A DNA stretch of 64,000 nucleotides from Ideonella sp. A 288 (GTDB taxonomy: Bacteria > Pseudomonadota > Gammaproteobacteria > Burkholderiales > Burkholderiaceae_C), in assembly GCF_002198735.1 (NCBI RefSeq), contig NZ_MWLO01000150.1, positions 1 to 64,000 of the forward strand, in the 5' to 3' direction. The translations under genes and the position numbers were made by a program. Positions 46,090 through 55,399 of this stretch are shown here, piece after piece (the stretch's first letter is position 1; each line of letters opens with the position of its first letter). The notes beneath the pieces were generated by a model, which saw only the letters and a list, made by a program, of their open reading frames with translations, did no database searches and was not told where the DNA came from.

Positions 46090-47235
46090 CTACAGCCCGG
46101 CGCCGGGGTTGATCAGCACCTTCGACCCGGTGGCCCGCTGGCCATAGGCCGCGATCACCTCGGCCTGCAGCGCCTCGACCAGCGACACCTGACGCGCGTA
46201 ACCGCTGGCGAAGGTCGTCTTCAGGCCCGCGGCCACGCGCTGCTTCAGCGCCTGCGCCACGTCTGGGCCCACGCGCTGCAGGAACGGGAACAGCAGCCAG
46301 CCGCCCATGCCCCAGGACATGCCGAAGTTGCGGTGGAACGTGGTCGGCCCGGTGTCGAGCCCGCCATACACATACACCTGCTTGTGCGTCGTCGATCCAT
46401 AACGGCTGTACTCGGTGGCCGTGCGGTTGAGCGCCGCCTCCATGCCGCCCAGGATCTGGCCGGCCAGCGTGCCGCCGCCGGTGGCATCGAAGCCGATGGT
46501 GGCGCCGGTGTCGACCAGCGCCTGCGTCAGGTCCTCCGTGAAGCTGGGGGCGCTGGAGACGCACACGTGCCGCGCGCCGGCCGCGCGCAGCAGGTCGGCC
46601 TGCTCGGGTTTGCGCACGATGTTGACCAGGCCGATGCCGTCTTCCAGGCAGATGCGGTTGAGCATCTGGCCCAGGTTGGACGCCGCCGCGGTGTGCACCA
46701 GCGCGCGGTGGCCTTCGCGCCGCATGGTCTCGACCATGCCCAGCGCGGTGAGCGGGTTGACGAAGCACGAGGCGCCGTCGGCGGCCGCGGTGCCCTCGGG
46801 CAGCAGCAGGCACTGCTCGGCCTTCAGCGTGCGGAACTGCGCGTACATGCCGCCGCCCAGCGCCGCCACGGTGCGGCCCAGCAGCGCCTGCGCGGCCGGC
46901 GAACTGCCCGCCTCGACGACCACGCCGGCGCCCTCGTTGCCAGCCGGCAGCGACTGCCCCAGCCGGCCGGCCATGGCCTTCATCGCGCCGGCGGGCACGC
47001 GGGCCCGGGCCACGGTAGCTGCGCCGCTGCCTGTCACCGCCAGTGTGGCCAGGTCGGCGGCGCCGAACAGCAGGCCGATGTCGGACGGGTTGATCGGCGC
47101 GGCCTCGACCCGCAGCACCACCTCGTCGGCCGCCGGGACCGGCGCCGCGACGCGGGCCAGCGAGAGTTCGAGCACGCCGTCGGGCGTGATCAGGGTGCGC
47201 AGTTGCAGGCCGCTTCGGGGGGTGTCGTCGGTCAT
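46090..47235 (-). CDS. Zinc-binding-dehydrogenase-fold (MDR) oxidoreductase
   Basis: 381 residues. Quinone-oxidoreductase-like medium-chain family: N-domain VVLRVEAAPINPSDIGLLFG, PAGNEGAGVVVEAGSS, and cofactor region LVHTAAASNLGQMLNRICLEDGIGLVNIVRKPEQADLLR. No zinc-ligand cysteine/histidine pairs, so probably NADPH-dependent without zinc. Start ATG 47235; the upstream open extension lacks homology. Divergent from the sorbosone-dehydrogenase gene with 223 bases between. Substrate unknown; an enal or quinone is typical. Confidence 0.85.
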   Translation of the reverse strand: MTDDTPRSGLQLRTLITPDGVLELSLARVAAPVPAADEVVLRVEAAPINPSDIGLLFGAADLATLAVTGSGAATVARARVPAGAMKAMAGRLGQSLPAGNEGAGVVVEAGSSPAAQALLGRTVAALGGGMYAQFRTLKAEQCLLLPEGTAAADGASCFVNPLTALGMVETMRREGHRALVHTAAASNLGQMLNRICLEDGIGLVNIVRKPEQADLLRAAGARHVCVSSAPSFTEDLTQALVDTGATIGFDATGGGTLAGQILGGMEAALNRTATEYSRYGSTTHKQVYVYGGLDTGPTTFHRNFGMSWGMGGWLLFPFLQRVGPDVAQALKQRVAAGLKTTFASGYARQVSLVEALQAEVIAAYGQRATGSKVLINPGAGL

Positions 47236-47458
47236 GGTGGGGTCCTTGAGCGTGAGCGCGGTGCAGTTGTCGGTGCCATCCATGCGCCAGCGGACGCACG
47301 GCTTTGCGACGAGCGTATCAGCCGGCGCCGACCCGAGCGCCCAAATTGGGGCTGCCAGCAGGGGCAGGGTCGGCCCCGGGGTGATCGATCGACGTCCGAC
47401 CCCTATCATCGATTCGTGTGGCCTCGATGCCACGCGACCCCACAGAGGAGACAAGCCC

Positions 47459-48682
47459 ATGTTCCACCGCACCCTGCTGGCCCTGGCCACGCTGTCGCTG
47501 CTGGCCGCCTGCCAAAGCTCCCCACCCACGGCCGCCGCGGCCGCGCCCGCGCCCGCGGCCCCGGCCTGGCAGCAGGGCCGGCTGCCCGACCAGGCCGGCT
47601 CGACGCTGGCGCCCGTGGCCGGCAAGCTCACCGCCACGCCGGCCAGCGACATCCCGCTGCAGAACTTCAAGCTGCCGCCCGGCTTCAAGGCCGAGGTGTG
47701 GGCCGCCGGCATGCCCGGTGCGCGCGCCATGGCCCGCGCCGAGAACGGCAAGGTCTACATCGGCACGCGCGGCATCGGGCGCGTCTACGAGGTCACCGAC
47801 AACGGCGCCGCGCGCACCAGCCGCGTGGTGGTGGACAAGCTGGTGCAGCCCGCGGGCGTGGCCTATGCCAACGGGTCGCTGGTGGTGATGGCCATCGACA
47901 AGGTGCTGCGCTTCGACGGCATCGCCACCAACCCGGGCGTGGCGCCGGTGGACATGACGGCCGCATTCAAGCTGCCGAAGGAACAGCACCACAACTGGAA
48001 GTACATCGCCTTCGGGCCGGACGGCAAGCTGTACGTGCCCTTCGGTGCGCCGTGCAACATCTGCGAGCCGGGTGAAGAGTACGCGCAGATCAGACGTTAC
48101 AACGCCGACGGCTCGGGCATGGAGGTCATCGCCCGCGGCGTGCGCAACACGCAGGGCTTTGCCTGGCACCCCGAGAGCCGGGACCTGTGGTTCACCGACC
48201 ACGGCCGCGACTGGATGGGCGACGACGGCCCGCCCGACGAGCTGAACCGCATGGTCAAGACGGGCCTGAACTTCGGCTTCCCGTACTGCCACGCCAATGG
48301 CATCCCCGACCGCGACTTCCCGAAGGCCGGGGCCTGCGCCGACGTGACCCTGCCGGTGCAGACCATGGGCCCGCATGCGGCGGCCATGGGCGTGCACTTC
48401 TACACCGGCAGCATGTTCCCGGCCGAGTACCGCAACACGCTGTTCGTGGCGCGCAAGGGCTCGTGGAACCGCACGCAGAAGTTCGGCTACGACGTGGTCA
48501 CGGTGCGCACCGACGCCACAGGCGCCAACCCGCGCATCCAGCCCTTCATGACCGGCTTCCTCGACCCCAGCAACGACAGCTTCAGCGGACGCCCGACCTA
48601 CCTGCTGCAGTTGCCCGACGGCTCGCTGCTGATCAGCGACGAGCAGCTGGGCGCGATCTACCGCATCACCTATGCGAAGTAG
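47459..48682 (+). CDS. Sorbosone-dehydrogenase-type PQQ sugar dehydrogenase, lipoprotein
   Basis: 407 residues. Lipobox LLAACQ near residue 18 predicts a periplasmic lipoprotein. Beta-propeller of the soluble PQQ glucose/sorbosone dehydrogenase family: GFKAEVWAAGMPGARAMARAENGKVYIGTRG, HHNWKYIAFGPDGKLYVPFGAPCNICEPGEEY, RNTQGFAWHPESRDLWFTDHGRDWMGDDGPPDELN, and SGRPTYLLQLPDGSLLISDEQLGAIYRI. GAGGAG precedes ATG 47459. The following gene encodes a cytochrome c, a plausible electron acceptor. Confidence 0.9.
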   Translation: MFHRTLLALATLSLLAACQSSPPTAAAAAPAPAAPAWQQGRLPDQAGSTLAPVAGKLTATPASDIPLQNFKLPPGFKAEVWAAGMPGARAMARAENGKVYIGTRGIGRVYEVTDNGAARTSRVVVDKLVQPAGVAYANGSLVVMAIDKVLRFDGIATNPGVAPVDMTAAFKLPKEQHHNWKYIAFGPDGKLYVPFGAPCNICEPGEEYAQIRRYNADGSGMEVIARGVRNTQGFAWHPESRDLWFTDHGRDWMGDDGPPDELNRMVKTGLNFGFPYCHANGIPDRDFPKAGACADVTLPVQTMGPHAAAMGVHFYTGSMFPAEYRNTLFVARKGSWNRTQKFGYDVVTVRTDATGANPRIQPFMTGFLDPSNDSFSGRPTYLLQLPDGSLLISDEQLGAIYRITYAK

Positions 48683-49262
48683 GCGGCCGGCGGCGCTGGC
48701 CGGGCTGGCCTTCGCGCTGGCTTTGGCACTGGTCGGAACCGCCGCTCGGGCCCAGCCGCAGCCGGCGGGCATCGAGGCCTGCATCGCCTGCCACGGCCCG
48801 ACGGGCAATTCACCCACGCCGGCCGTGCCGTCGATCGCCGGCCAGCCCAAGGTCTTTCTCGAGAACCAGTTGGTGCTGATCCGCGAAGGCCTGCGCGACG
48901 TGCCGTCGATGAAGGCGGTGATGGGCGGCCTGAACGACCGCGAGATCGTCGCACTCGCCGCGCACTTCTCGGCCCAGGCCGCCCTGCCCGGCCCGGGCGC
49001 GGTGCAGGCCGAGAAGTTCAAGGCCGGTGCCGACGTGGCCGCCCGCGGGCTGTGCGGCACCTGCCACCTGCCGGGCTACGTGGGCCAAAGCCAGGTGCCA
49101 CGCCTGGCCGGCCAGCACGAGGCCTACCTGGCGGCCACGATGCGCATGTACCGCGACAAGCCCGACCCCGGGCGCGACACCGCCATGTCGGCCGTGCTCC
49201 ACGGCCTGAACGACACCGACCTCGAGCGCCTGGCGCATTACCTGGCCAACGTGGGGAAGTAG
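48672..49262 (+). CDS. Diheme cytochrome c
   Basis: 196 residues, exported (hydrophobic leader to about residue 27, ARA|QP). Two heme sites CIACH (37-41) and CGTCH (128-132), each followed by a class-I-type region with distal Met candidates (PSMKAVM; MRMY). Overlaps the dehydrogenase gene by 11 bases, so translation is coupled. It probably takes electrons from that dehydrogenase to the respiratory chain in the periplasm. Confidence 0.93.
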   Translation: MRSRRPAALAGLAFALALALVGTAARAQPQPAGIEACIACHGPTGNSPTPAVPSIAGQPKVFLENQLVLIREGLRDVPSMKAVMGGLNDREIVALAAHFSAQAALPGPGAVQAEKFKAGADVAARGLCGTCHLPGYVGQSQVPRLAGQHEAYLAATMRMYRDKPDPGRDTAMSAVLHGLNDTDLERLAHYLANVGK

Positions 49263-49484
49263 CGGCGGCCGCAGGGACGCCAGGTGCCCGCTGCCGGGTG
49301 CACGAAGCGGGACGGCACCGGCCGGTGGCCTGTCCGCCGCCGGCCTTGCGCCAAGTCAATTCGAGGCATCGCCAGGGATCAGCGGCTTCAAGCCCGGGCC
49401 CGTTCGGTCGATACCCGGTCGAACGGACGCCGCTTCGGCGCATCCCGACACTGCCCCACCCGACCGCACACCAGCCCTCACAAC

Positions 49485-51059
49485 ATGATGCTCGCACTGC
49501 AACGGATGGGCATGGCCCGCCGCCTGGTCCTCATCGTCGCCAGCGCGCTGGTGGGCATCCTGCTGATGGCTGCCACGGCCCTGGTCACCGAGCGCGGTCT
49601 GCTGCTGGAAGAGCGCCGCCGCGCGGTGCGCCACACGGTCGAGACGGCCCATGCCCTGGTGGCGCACCAGCACGCGCTGGCCAAGACCGGCGCCGTCGAC
49701 GACGCCGAGGCGCAGAAACGCGCCAGGGCCGCGCTCGCCAGCCTGCGCTACGGTGGCGACGAGTACTTCTTCGTCAACGACATGCAGGTGCGCATGGTGA
49801 TGCACCCGATCAAGCCCGAACTCGACGGCAAGGACCTGTCACAACACCAGGACCCCGCCGGCAAGCGCCTGTTCGTCGAGTTCGTCGAAACGGTCAAGGC
49901 CCACGGCGCCGGCTTCGTGTCTTACAAGTGGCCCAAGCCGGGCCACAGCGAGCCTGTGGACAAGCTGACCTACGTGAAGGGCTTCGCGCCCTGGGGCTGG
50001 GTCATCGGCTCGGGCGTCTACATCGACACCATCGACGCCGCCATTGCCGAACGGCTGATGCTGTTCGCGGTGGCCGCAATGGTGCTGGCCGGTCTGCTGG
50101 GCCTGCTCGGCTGGGCGGTGTCGCACAGCCTGATCACCCAACTGGGCGGCGAGCCGGCCGATGCCGCATCCGCCGCCAGCCGCATCGCCGCGGGCGACCT
50201 GGGCGTCGACATCCGCATCGCCGCCCACGACACGAGCAGCCTGATGTTCGCGCTGCGCTCGATGCGCGACGGCCTGTCGGGCCTGGTGAAGGGCGTGCGA
50301 CACGGCGCCGAATCGGTGGCCACCGCCAGCGGCGAGATCGCCCAGGGCAACCTCGACCTGAGCCAGCGCACCGAACGCCAGGCCACGGCCTTGCAGGAAA
50401 CCTCGGCCTCGATGGTGCGCCTGGGCCACACCGTTTGCCACAGCGCCGACAACGCCCGCCAGGCCAACCAACTGGCGCAGGGGGCCTCCTCAGTGGCCTC
50501 GAGAGGCGGCGAAGAGGTGGCCCAGGTGGTGCAGACCATGAAGGGCATCCACGACAGCGCGAAGAAGATCGCCGACATCACCGGCGTGGTCGACGCCATC
50601 GCCTTCCAAACCAACATCCTGGCACTCAACGCCGCGGTCGAGGCCGCCCGCGCCGGCGAGCAAGGCCGAGGGTTCGCGGTGGTGGCCTCCGAGGTGCGCA
50701 GCCTGGCCGGCCGCTCGGCCACGGCCGCGCGCGAGATCAAGCAATTGATCGGCGAAAGCGTGGCGCAGGCCGACCACGGCAGTGCGCAGGTGGACCAGGC
50801 CCGCGACACCATGGCGGCGGTGGTGCAATCCATCCGCCGCGTCACCGACCTGATGCAGGAGATCAGTTCGGCCAGTGCCGAACAGAGCCAGGGCGTCACC
50901 CAGGTCGGCCAGAACGTCTCGCAGATGGACACCGCCACGCAGCAGAACGCCGCGCTGGTGGAAGAAAGCGCCGCCGCCGCCGAAAGCCTGCGATTGCAGG
51001 CCGAGCGACTGGTGCAGGCGGTGGCGGTCTTCAACCTGGCGCCGGCCGGGGCTGAGTAG
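49485..51059 (+). CDS. Methyl-accepting chemotaxis protein with single Cache domain
   Basis: 524 residues. Two membrane helices (about 13-33 and 190-212) enclose a periplasmic single-Cache (Cache_2) domain with [27 protein letters not shown] and [15 protein letters not shown] follows, then the signalling hairpin with the conserved tip [39 protein letters not shown]. Start ATG 49485 (or 49488). It is one of two adjacent receptor genes; ligands of this Cache class include small carboxylates. Confidence 0.92.
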   Translation: MMLALQRMGMARRLVLIVASALVGILLMAATALVTERGLLLEERRRAVRHTVETAHALVAHQHALAKTGAVDDAEAQKRARAALASLRYGGDEYFFVNDMQVRMVMHPIKPELDGKDLSQHQDPAGKRLFVEFVETVKAHGAGFVSYKWPKPGHSEPVDKLTYVKGFAPWGWVIGSGVYIDTIDAAIAERLMLFAVAAMVLAGLLGLLGWAVSHSLITQLGGEPADAASAASRIAAGDLGVDIRIAAHDTSSLMFALRSMRDGLSGLVKGVRHGAESVATASGEIAQGNLDLSQRTERQATALQETSASMVRLGHTVCHSADNARQANQLAQGASSVASRGGEEVAQVVQTMKGIHDSAKKIADITGVVDAIAFQTNILALNAAVEAARAGEQGRGFAVVASEVRSLAGRSATAAREIKQLIGESVAQADHGSAQVDQARDTMAAVVQSIRRVTDLMQEISSASAEQSQGVTQVGQNVSQMDTATQQNAALVEESAAAAESLRLQAERLVQAVAVFNLAPAGAE

Positions 51060-51270
51060 GCGATGCGCTGGGGCCCGTTGGCCCAGGCCGCGCGCCCGGC
51101 GCGGTACGGACCCCGTGCGGCCCCGCAGACCGGAGCAAGTGCGAAGGACGACGCAATATTGGTGCGCAACGCACTCATGTCGGGCGCTCCATGGCCGACA
51201 ACCCTTTGAGCGGCTATCTCCGGCAGGGGTTCGTGCCGCATGGTCCCCGGACACTGAAGAAGATGATCAG

Positions 51271-53286
51271 ATGATGAACACCGTCAGCACGCCGGCCATG
51301 CCGCCGGACACCCGACCGCAGCACGGCCGTCACCCCACCGACAACGGATTCTTCAGCCACCACGGCCCCTGGGCTCCTGGCGTGCGCCTGTTCCGGGCAC
51401 TGCAATTCAAGACCAAGGCCGCCATCGTCTCGGCCGTGTTCCTGGTGCCCATCCTGGCGCTCTCGGCGGCGCTGTTCATGAACTCTCGCGAGGTGATCGA
51501 CTTCGCCGAGAAGGAACGCACCGGCGTCGCCACATTGCGTGCGCTGATGCCGGTCTTCGAAAGCGTGCTCGAGGTCCGCAATGCCACGCGGTCCGGCCTG
51601 GGCGGTTTCGATGCCACCGACGACTACCGCAGCGCCCGCGAGAAGACCGACCGGGCGATCTCCGAGTTGACGTCGAGCGTCCGCGGCGCAGGCGATCCGC
51701 TGGCCCTGCTGCCCCTGGTCACGGCGCTGCAGTCGGCCTGGCAGGCCACGGCGAGCGCCAGGAACGGTGCAGACGACAAGGGCCGCACGGTCTTCGGCCC
51801 GGTCACCACCTCGCTGGTGGCCTTGCTGACCAAGGTCGGCGACGACTCGAACCTCGTCCTCGACCCGGACCTCGACAGCTTCTACATGGTCAATGCCATG
51901 GTGCTGGCCATGCCGGCGGCCGCCGAGGACCTCGGGCAGGTCTGGGGATGGGGCACCTATGCGCTGGCCAAGGGGGGGCTGGACGACAAACAGGCCAAGC
52001 GACTGGCGGCCTGGAGCTCGAACGCCGAGGCGCGATTGATCGAAGCACGATCCCACTTCAATCGCGCCGCCAAGGCCAATCCCGGGTTGGCACGTCACCT
52101 GGACCTCGCGCCGCTCGAGGCAGCAATCGCCTTCCAGAAGGCTGCCACCGCCTCGGCAGAGTCCGGAAAGGGCGAGGTGGGCAAGCTCTACGCGGACGGC
52201 AAGGCGGCCACGACGGGCCTCTTCAAGGTGTATGCCAAGGGGCTGACCGCACTCGACGACTTGCTGACGGCTCGCGCCGGCAGGGTCAGGCGGGCAGGAT
52301 TGGTCGCGATTGTGCTGGTGGCCTCCAGCATCCTGCTGGCCAGCTACCTCTTCTATGCCTTCTTCCTGGTCACCCAGGGTGGGCTCGGAGAGGTCAGGCG
52401 CCACCTCGAAGCAATGACCAGCGGCGACCTGACCACCAGCCCCAACCCCTGGGGCAAGGACGAGGCCGCGAGCCTGATGCTGTCGCTGCGCGACATGCAG
52501 GCCTCGCTGCGAACCATCGTCGCGCGGGTGCGCGGTTCGTCGGAATCGATCGTCCACGCGAGCACGGAAATCGCCAGCGCGTCGATGGACCTGTCCTCGC
52601 GCACGGAGCAGACGGCGGCCAACCTGCAGGAGACCTCGGCGTCGATGGAGGAGATTGCCTCGACCGTCAAGCACACCGCGGACAGCGTGGGCCAGGCGGC
52701 CGCAGTGGCCACGACCAACTCCCGGTCGGCGGCGCGCGGCGGCACAGCGGTGGGCGAGGTGGTGAGCACCATGCAAGGCATCAATGCCTCGTCGAAGCAG
52801 ATCGGCGACATCATCGGCACGATCGACGGCATCGCGTTCCAGACCAACATCCTGGCGCTGAATGCCGCCGTCGAAGCGGCGCGCGCCGGTGAGCAGGGAC
52901 GCGGCTTTGCCGTGGTCGCCAGCGAGGTGCGAATCCTGGCCCAGCGCAGCGCGCAGGCCGCACGCGAGATCCGGGTGCTGATCACCGGCAGCGTGGCCCA
53001 GGCAGAGTCTGCCAGCCAGGTGGTGCTCGGGGCCGGTGATGCCATGCAGGAACTGGTCGGCAACGCGAACCGAATGCACGATCTGCTGTCCGAGATCTCG
53101 ACCGCGTCCGCGGAACAGAGCAAGGGCGTGGCGCAGGTGGGCGCATCGGTCAGCGAACTGGACCGGATGACGCAGCAGAACGCTGCGCTGGTGGAACAGA
53201 CCGCGGCGGCGGCCTCCGCACTGAAGGATCAGGCGATCGGCCTGGCCACCGAAGTGGCGCGCTTCAGGCTGCCCGCCCACGCCTGA
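51271..53286 (+). CDS. Methyl-accepting chemotaxis protein, second adjacent receptor
   Basis: 671 residues. A 45-residue cytoplasmic N-terminal segment precedes membrane helix 1 ([20 protein letters not shown]), then a long helical periplasmic sensor of about 250 residues, membrane helix 2 ([26 protein letters not shown]), HAMP, and the signalling domain with tip [45 protein letters not shown]. The sensor is not Cache-like, unlike its neighbour. 211 bases from the previous receptor. Ligand unknown. Confidence 0.92.
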   Translation: MMNTVSTPAMPPDTRPQHGRHPTDNGFFSHHGPWAPGVRLFRALQFKTKAAIVSAVFLVPILALSAALFMNSREVIDFAEKERTGVATLRALMPVFESVLEVRNATRSGLGGFDATDDYRSAREKTDRAISELTSSVRGAGDPLALLPLVTALQSAWQATASARNGADDKGRTVFGPVTTSLVALLTKVGDDSNLVLDPDLDSFYMVNAMVLAMPAAAEDLGQVWGWGTYALAKGGLDDKQAKRLAAWSSNAEARLIEARSHFNRAAKANPGLARHLDLAPLEAAIAFQKAATASAESGKGEVGKLYADGKAATTGLFKVYAKGLTALDDLLTARAGRVRRAGLVAIVLVASSILLASYLFYAFFLVTQGGLGEVRRHLEAMTSGDLTTSPNPWGKDEAASLMLSLRDMQASLRTIVARVRGSSESIVHASTEIASASMDLSSRTEQTAANLQETSASMEEIASTVKHTADSVGQAAAVATTNSRSAARGGTAVGEVVSTMQGINASSKQIGDIIGTIDGIAFQTNILALNAAVEAARAGEQGRGFAVVASEVRILAQRSAQAAREIRVLITGSVAQAESASQVVLGAGDAMQELVGNANRMHDLLSEISTASAEQSKGVAQVGASVSELDRMTQQNAALVEQTAAAASALKDQAIGLATEVARFRLPAHA

Positions 53287-53455
53287 TCCCGGACGGCGCA
53301 CACCCGTGTGCCGACCCTGCGGTGCCACTCGCCTGTCCCGCCAGGCGGTCGGTCCGCTGCGGCCGACCTCGGGGTGCTCCCAGGTCGATGGGGTGTCGCC
53401 AGCGTCCCTGCTTCCCGCAGCGGGTCGGACGCCAAGAGAGAGCGTCCTTGGGGCT

Positions 53456-54403
53456 CTAGAAGTTGACCTTGTCGCCGCCCTTGAGCTGCAGCATCTCGCG
53501 CGCTTCGTCGGAGCTGGCCACCTCCAGGCCCAGGCCCTCGATGACCTGACGGATGGCACGCACCTGTTGCGCGTTGCTCTCGGCCAGCTGGCCGGGGCCG
53601 ATCCACAGCGAATCTTCCAGGCCCACGCGCACGTTGCCACCCAGCGCCAGCGACTGCGTGGCGATGGGCAGCTGGTTGCGGCCGGCGCCGAGCACGCTCC
53701 AGAAGTAGTCGTCGCCGAACAGGCGGTCGGCCGTGCGCTTCATGTGCGCCACGTCTTCGGGGTGCGGGCCGATGCCGCCCAGGATGCCGAACACCGACTG
53801 GATGAAGAACGGTGCCTTGACCAGCCCGCGGTCGGCGAAGTGCCGCAGCGTGTAGAGGTGGCCGATGTCGTAACACTCGATCTCGAAGCGGGTGTGGTTG
53901 GCCGCGCAGGTGGTCAGGATGTTGGCGATGTCGGCGAAGGTGTTCTTGAAGATGCGGTCGTGCGAGCCTTCGAGGTAGGGCCGCTCCCAGTCGAACTTGA
54001 AATCGTCGAAGCGCCCCAGCATCGGGTACAGGCCGAAGTTCATCGAGCCCATGTTCAGCGAGGCCACCTCGGGCTTGAAGTGCGCACAGGGCTGCAGCCG
54101 CTCTTCCACGCCCATGGTCGGCGCGCCGCCGGTGGTGATGTTGATCACCGCGTCGCAGGCTTGGCGGATGCGCGTCAGGAAGGGCGCGAAGGCCTCGGGC
54201 CGCTGGTCGGGCTTGCCATTGACCGGGTCTCGTGCGTGCAGGTGCACCAGCGCGGCGCCGGCGGCGTGCGCGCCGAGCGCGGCCTCGGCGATCTCGTCGG
54301 CCGTGATCGGCAGGTGCGGCGACATGCTCGGCGTGTGGATGGCGCCGGTGACCGCGCAGGTGATCATCACCTTGCGGCGCTTGGGTTTGGACGGGGTGGA
54401 CAT
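53456..54403 (-). CDS. Beta-keto acid cleavage enzyme (BKACE, DUF849 family)
   Basis: 315 residues. These zinc enzymes condense a beta-keto acid with acetyl-CoA to give acetoacetyl-CoA plus a shortened product. Seen: VMITCAVTGAIHTPSMSPHLPIT, zinc His54 and His56 in LVHLHARDP, INITTGGAPTMGVEERL, and GLED (261-264) with the third zinc ligand Glu263. Complete. AAGGAG precedes ATG 54403. It is 17 bases downstream of a 3-hydroxyacid dehydrogenase that would produce its beta-keto substrate, in an operon with an ABC importer. The substrate is not readable. Confidence 0.9.
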   Translation of the reverse strand: MSTPSKPKRRKVMITCAVTGAIHTPSMSPHLPITADEIAEAALGAHAAGAALVHLHARDPVNGKPDQRPEAFAPFLTRIRQACDAVINITTGGAPTMGVEERLQPCAHFKPEVASLNMGSMNFGLYPMLGRFDDFKFDWERPYLEGSHDRIFKNTFADIANILTTCAANHTRFEIECYDIGHLYTLRHFADRGLVKAPFFIQSVFGILGGIGPHPEDVAHMKRTADRLFGDDYFWSVLGAGRNQLPIATQSLALGGNVRVGLEDSLWIGPGQLAESNAQQVRAIRQVIEGLGLEVASSDEAREMLQLKGGDKVNF

Positions 54404-54420
54404 GCGGTGCTCTCCTTCGG

Positions 54421-55374
54421 TCAGGAATCCTGCCAGGGCTTGCGCCCTCGCTTGTGAGCGGCCAGCGCCGCCAATCGGTCGTTGCGCCACAGGCTCTTGC
54501 GGGCCACGTCGGCCGGCTCGGGCGCCGGGCCCCAGGCGTCGGCGGCCTTCTGCCACTGGTCGTCGTCCCACACCCGGGCCGTGGGCAGGTCGGCCATGTA
54601 GCGCCGGAACCAGGGCGTGTAGCGCTGGCAGTAGTCGGCGATGCCGCCGGGCGCATTGAGCTCGATGGTCTCGAACGGGCCCATGAAGGCCCAGCGCAGG
54701 CCCAGGCCGTCGGCGATGGTGTGGTCCAGGTCCTTCGGGCTGACCACGCCCTCCTGAACCAGGCGGAAGGCTTCGGTGAGCAACGCCACCTGCAGGCGGT
54801 TGAGCACGAAGCCGTCGATCTCTCGCTTCACGTCGATGGGCACCTGTCCCACCGCGCGCATCACCGCATCGGCGCGGGCCTTGGTGTCGGCGCTGGTCCA
54901 GGGCGCGCCGCACAGTTCGACCACCGGCACCAGGTGCGGCGGGTTCACCGGGTGGGCGACGATGCAGCGGTCTCGGCCCGCCAGGTCGGCCGTGAACTGC
55001 GAGGCCACGATGGCCGACGTGGATGACGCCAGCACGCAGCCGGCCGGCGCCGCAGCGTCCAGCGCCGCGAAGGTGGCGAGCTTGACCTCCAGTGTCTCGG
55101 GGCCGCTTTCCTGCACGTAGCGGGCGCCGCGCACCGCGTCGGCCAGCGTGGCCACCACCTGCACCCGCTGCGCCGCCGCGGCGGAGTCGTCGACCAGGCC
55201 GTGCGCCTGCAGGTCGTGCAGCGACTGAGCGATCTGCGCGTGCGCTGCCGCCCGCTGCGGCTCGCTCGGGTCCCACACCTGCACGCGCCAGCCGGCGCGG
55301 GCGAAGACGTTGGCCCACGAGCGGCCGATGAGGCCGGCCCCGACGATGCCGACGATGTCTGCTTGCTGATCCAT
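54421..55374 (-). CDS. 3-Hydroxyacid dehydrogenase, lambda-crystallin/L-gulonate type
   Basis: 317 residues. NAD-dependent oxidation of a 3-hydroxy acid to a 3-keto acid. Seen: IVGAGLIGRSWANVF cofactor motif (10-24), VQESGPETLEVK, SSTSAIVASQFT, VAHPVNPPHLVPVVEL (catalytic His), EIDGFVLNRLQVALLTEAFRLV, and GLGLRWAFMGPFETIELNAPGG, the last typical of lambda-crystallin/L-gulonate 3-dehydrogenase rather than fatty-acid 3-hydroxyacyl-CoA dehydrogenase. Feeds BKACE downstream. L-carnitine dehydrogenase is a relative and an alternative, but the C-terminal domain pattern fits the gulonate type better. Confidence 0.88.
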   Translation of the reverse strand: MDQQADIVGIVGAGLIGRSWANVFARAGWRVQVWDPSEPQRAAAHAQIAQSLHDLQAHGLVDDSAAAAQRVQVVATLADAVRGARYVQESGPETLEVKLATFAALDAAAPAGCVLASSTSAIVASQFTADLAGRDRCIVAHPVNPPHLVPVVELCGAPWTSADTKARADAVMRAVGQVPIDVKREIDGFVLNRLQVALLTEAFRLVQEGVVSPKDLDHTIADGLGLRWAFMGPFETIELNAPGGIADYCQRYTPWFRRYMADLPTARVWDDDQWQKAADAWGPAPEPADVARKSLWRNDRLAALAAHKRGRKPWQDS

Positions 55375-55399
55375 GCCGATGCCTTTGTATGCCATGTGG

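Noticed and set aside
47459-49262. SorAB-type sulfite dehydrogenase for the sulfite released by SuyAB
   Set aside because: The dehydrogenase is a PQQ beta-propeller, not a molybdopterin protein; only the adjacent cytochrome c was suggestive.
53306-54457. Plus-strand frames opposite BKACE
   Set aside because: BKACE has zinc ligands and a ribosome-binding site on the minus strand; the plus frames have no recognisable protein.
54421-55374. L-carnitine dehydrogenase with dehydrocarnitine cleavage BKACE
   Set aside because: The neighbourhood would fit, but the C-terminal sequence pattern resembles lambda-crystallin/L-gulonate dehydrogenase; kept only as an alternative.
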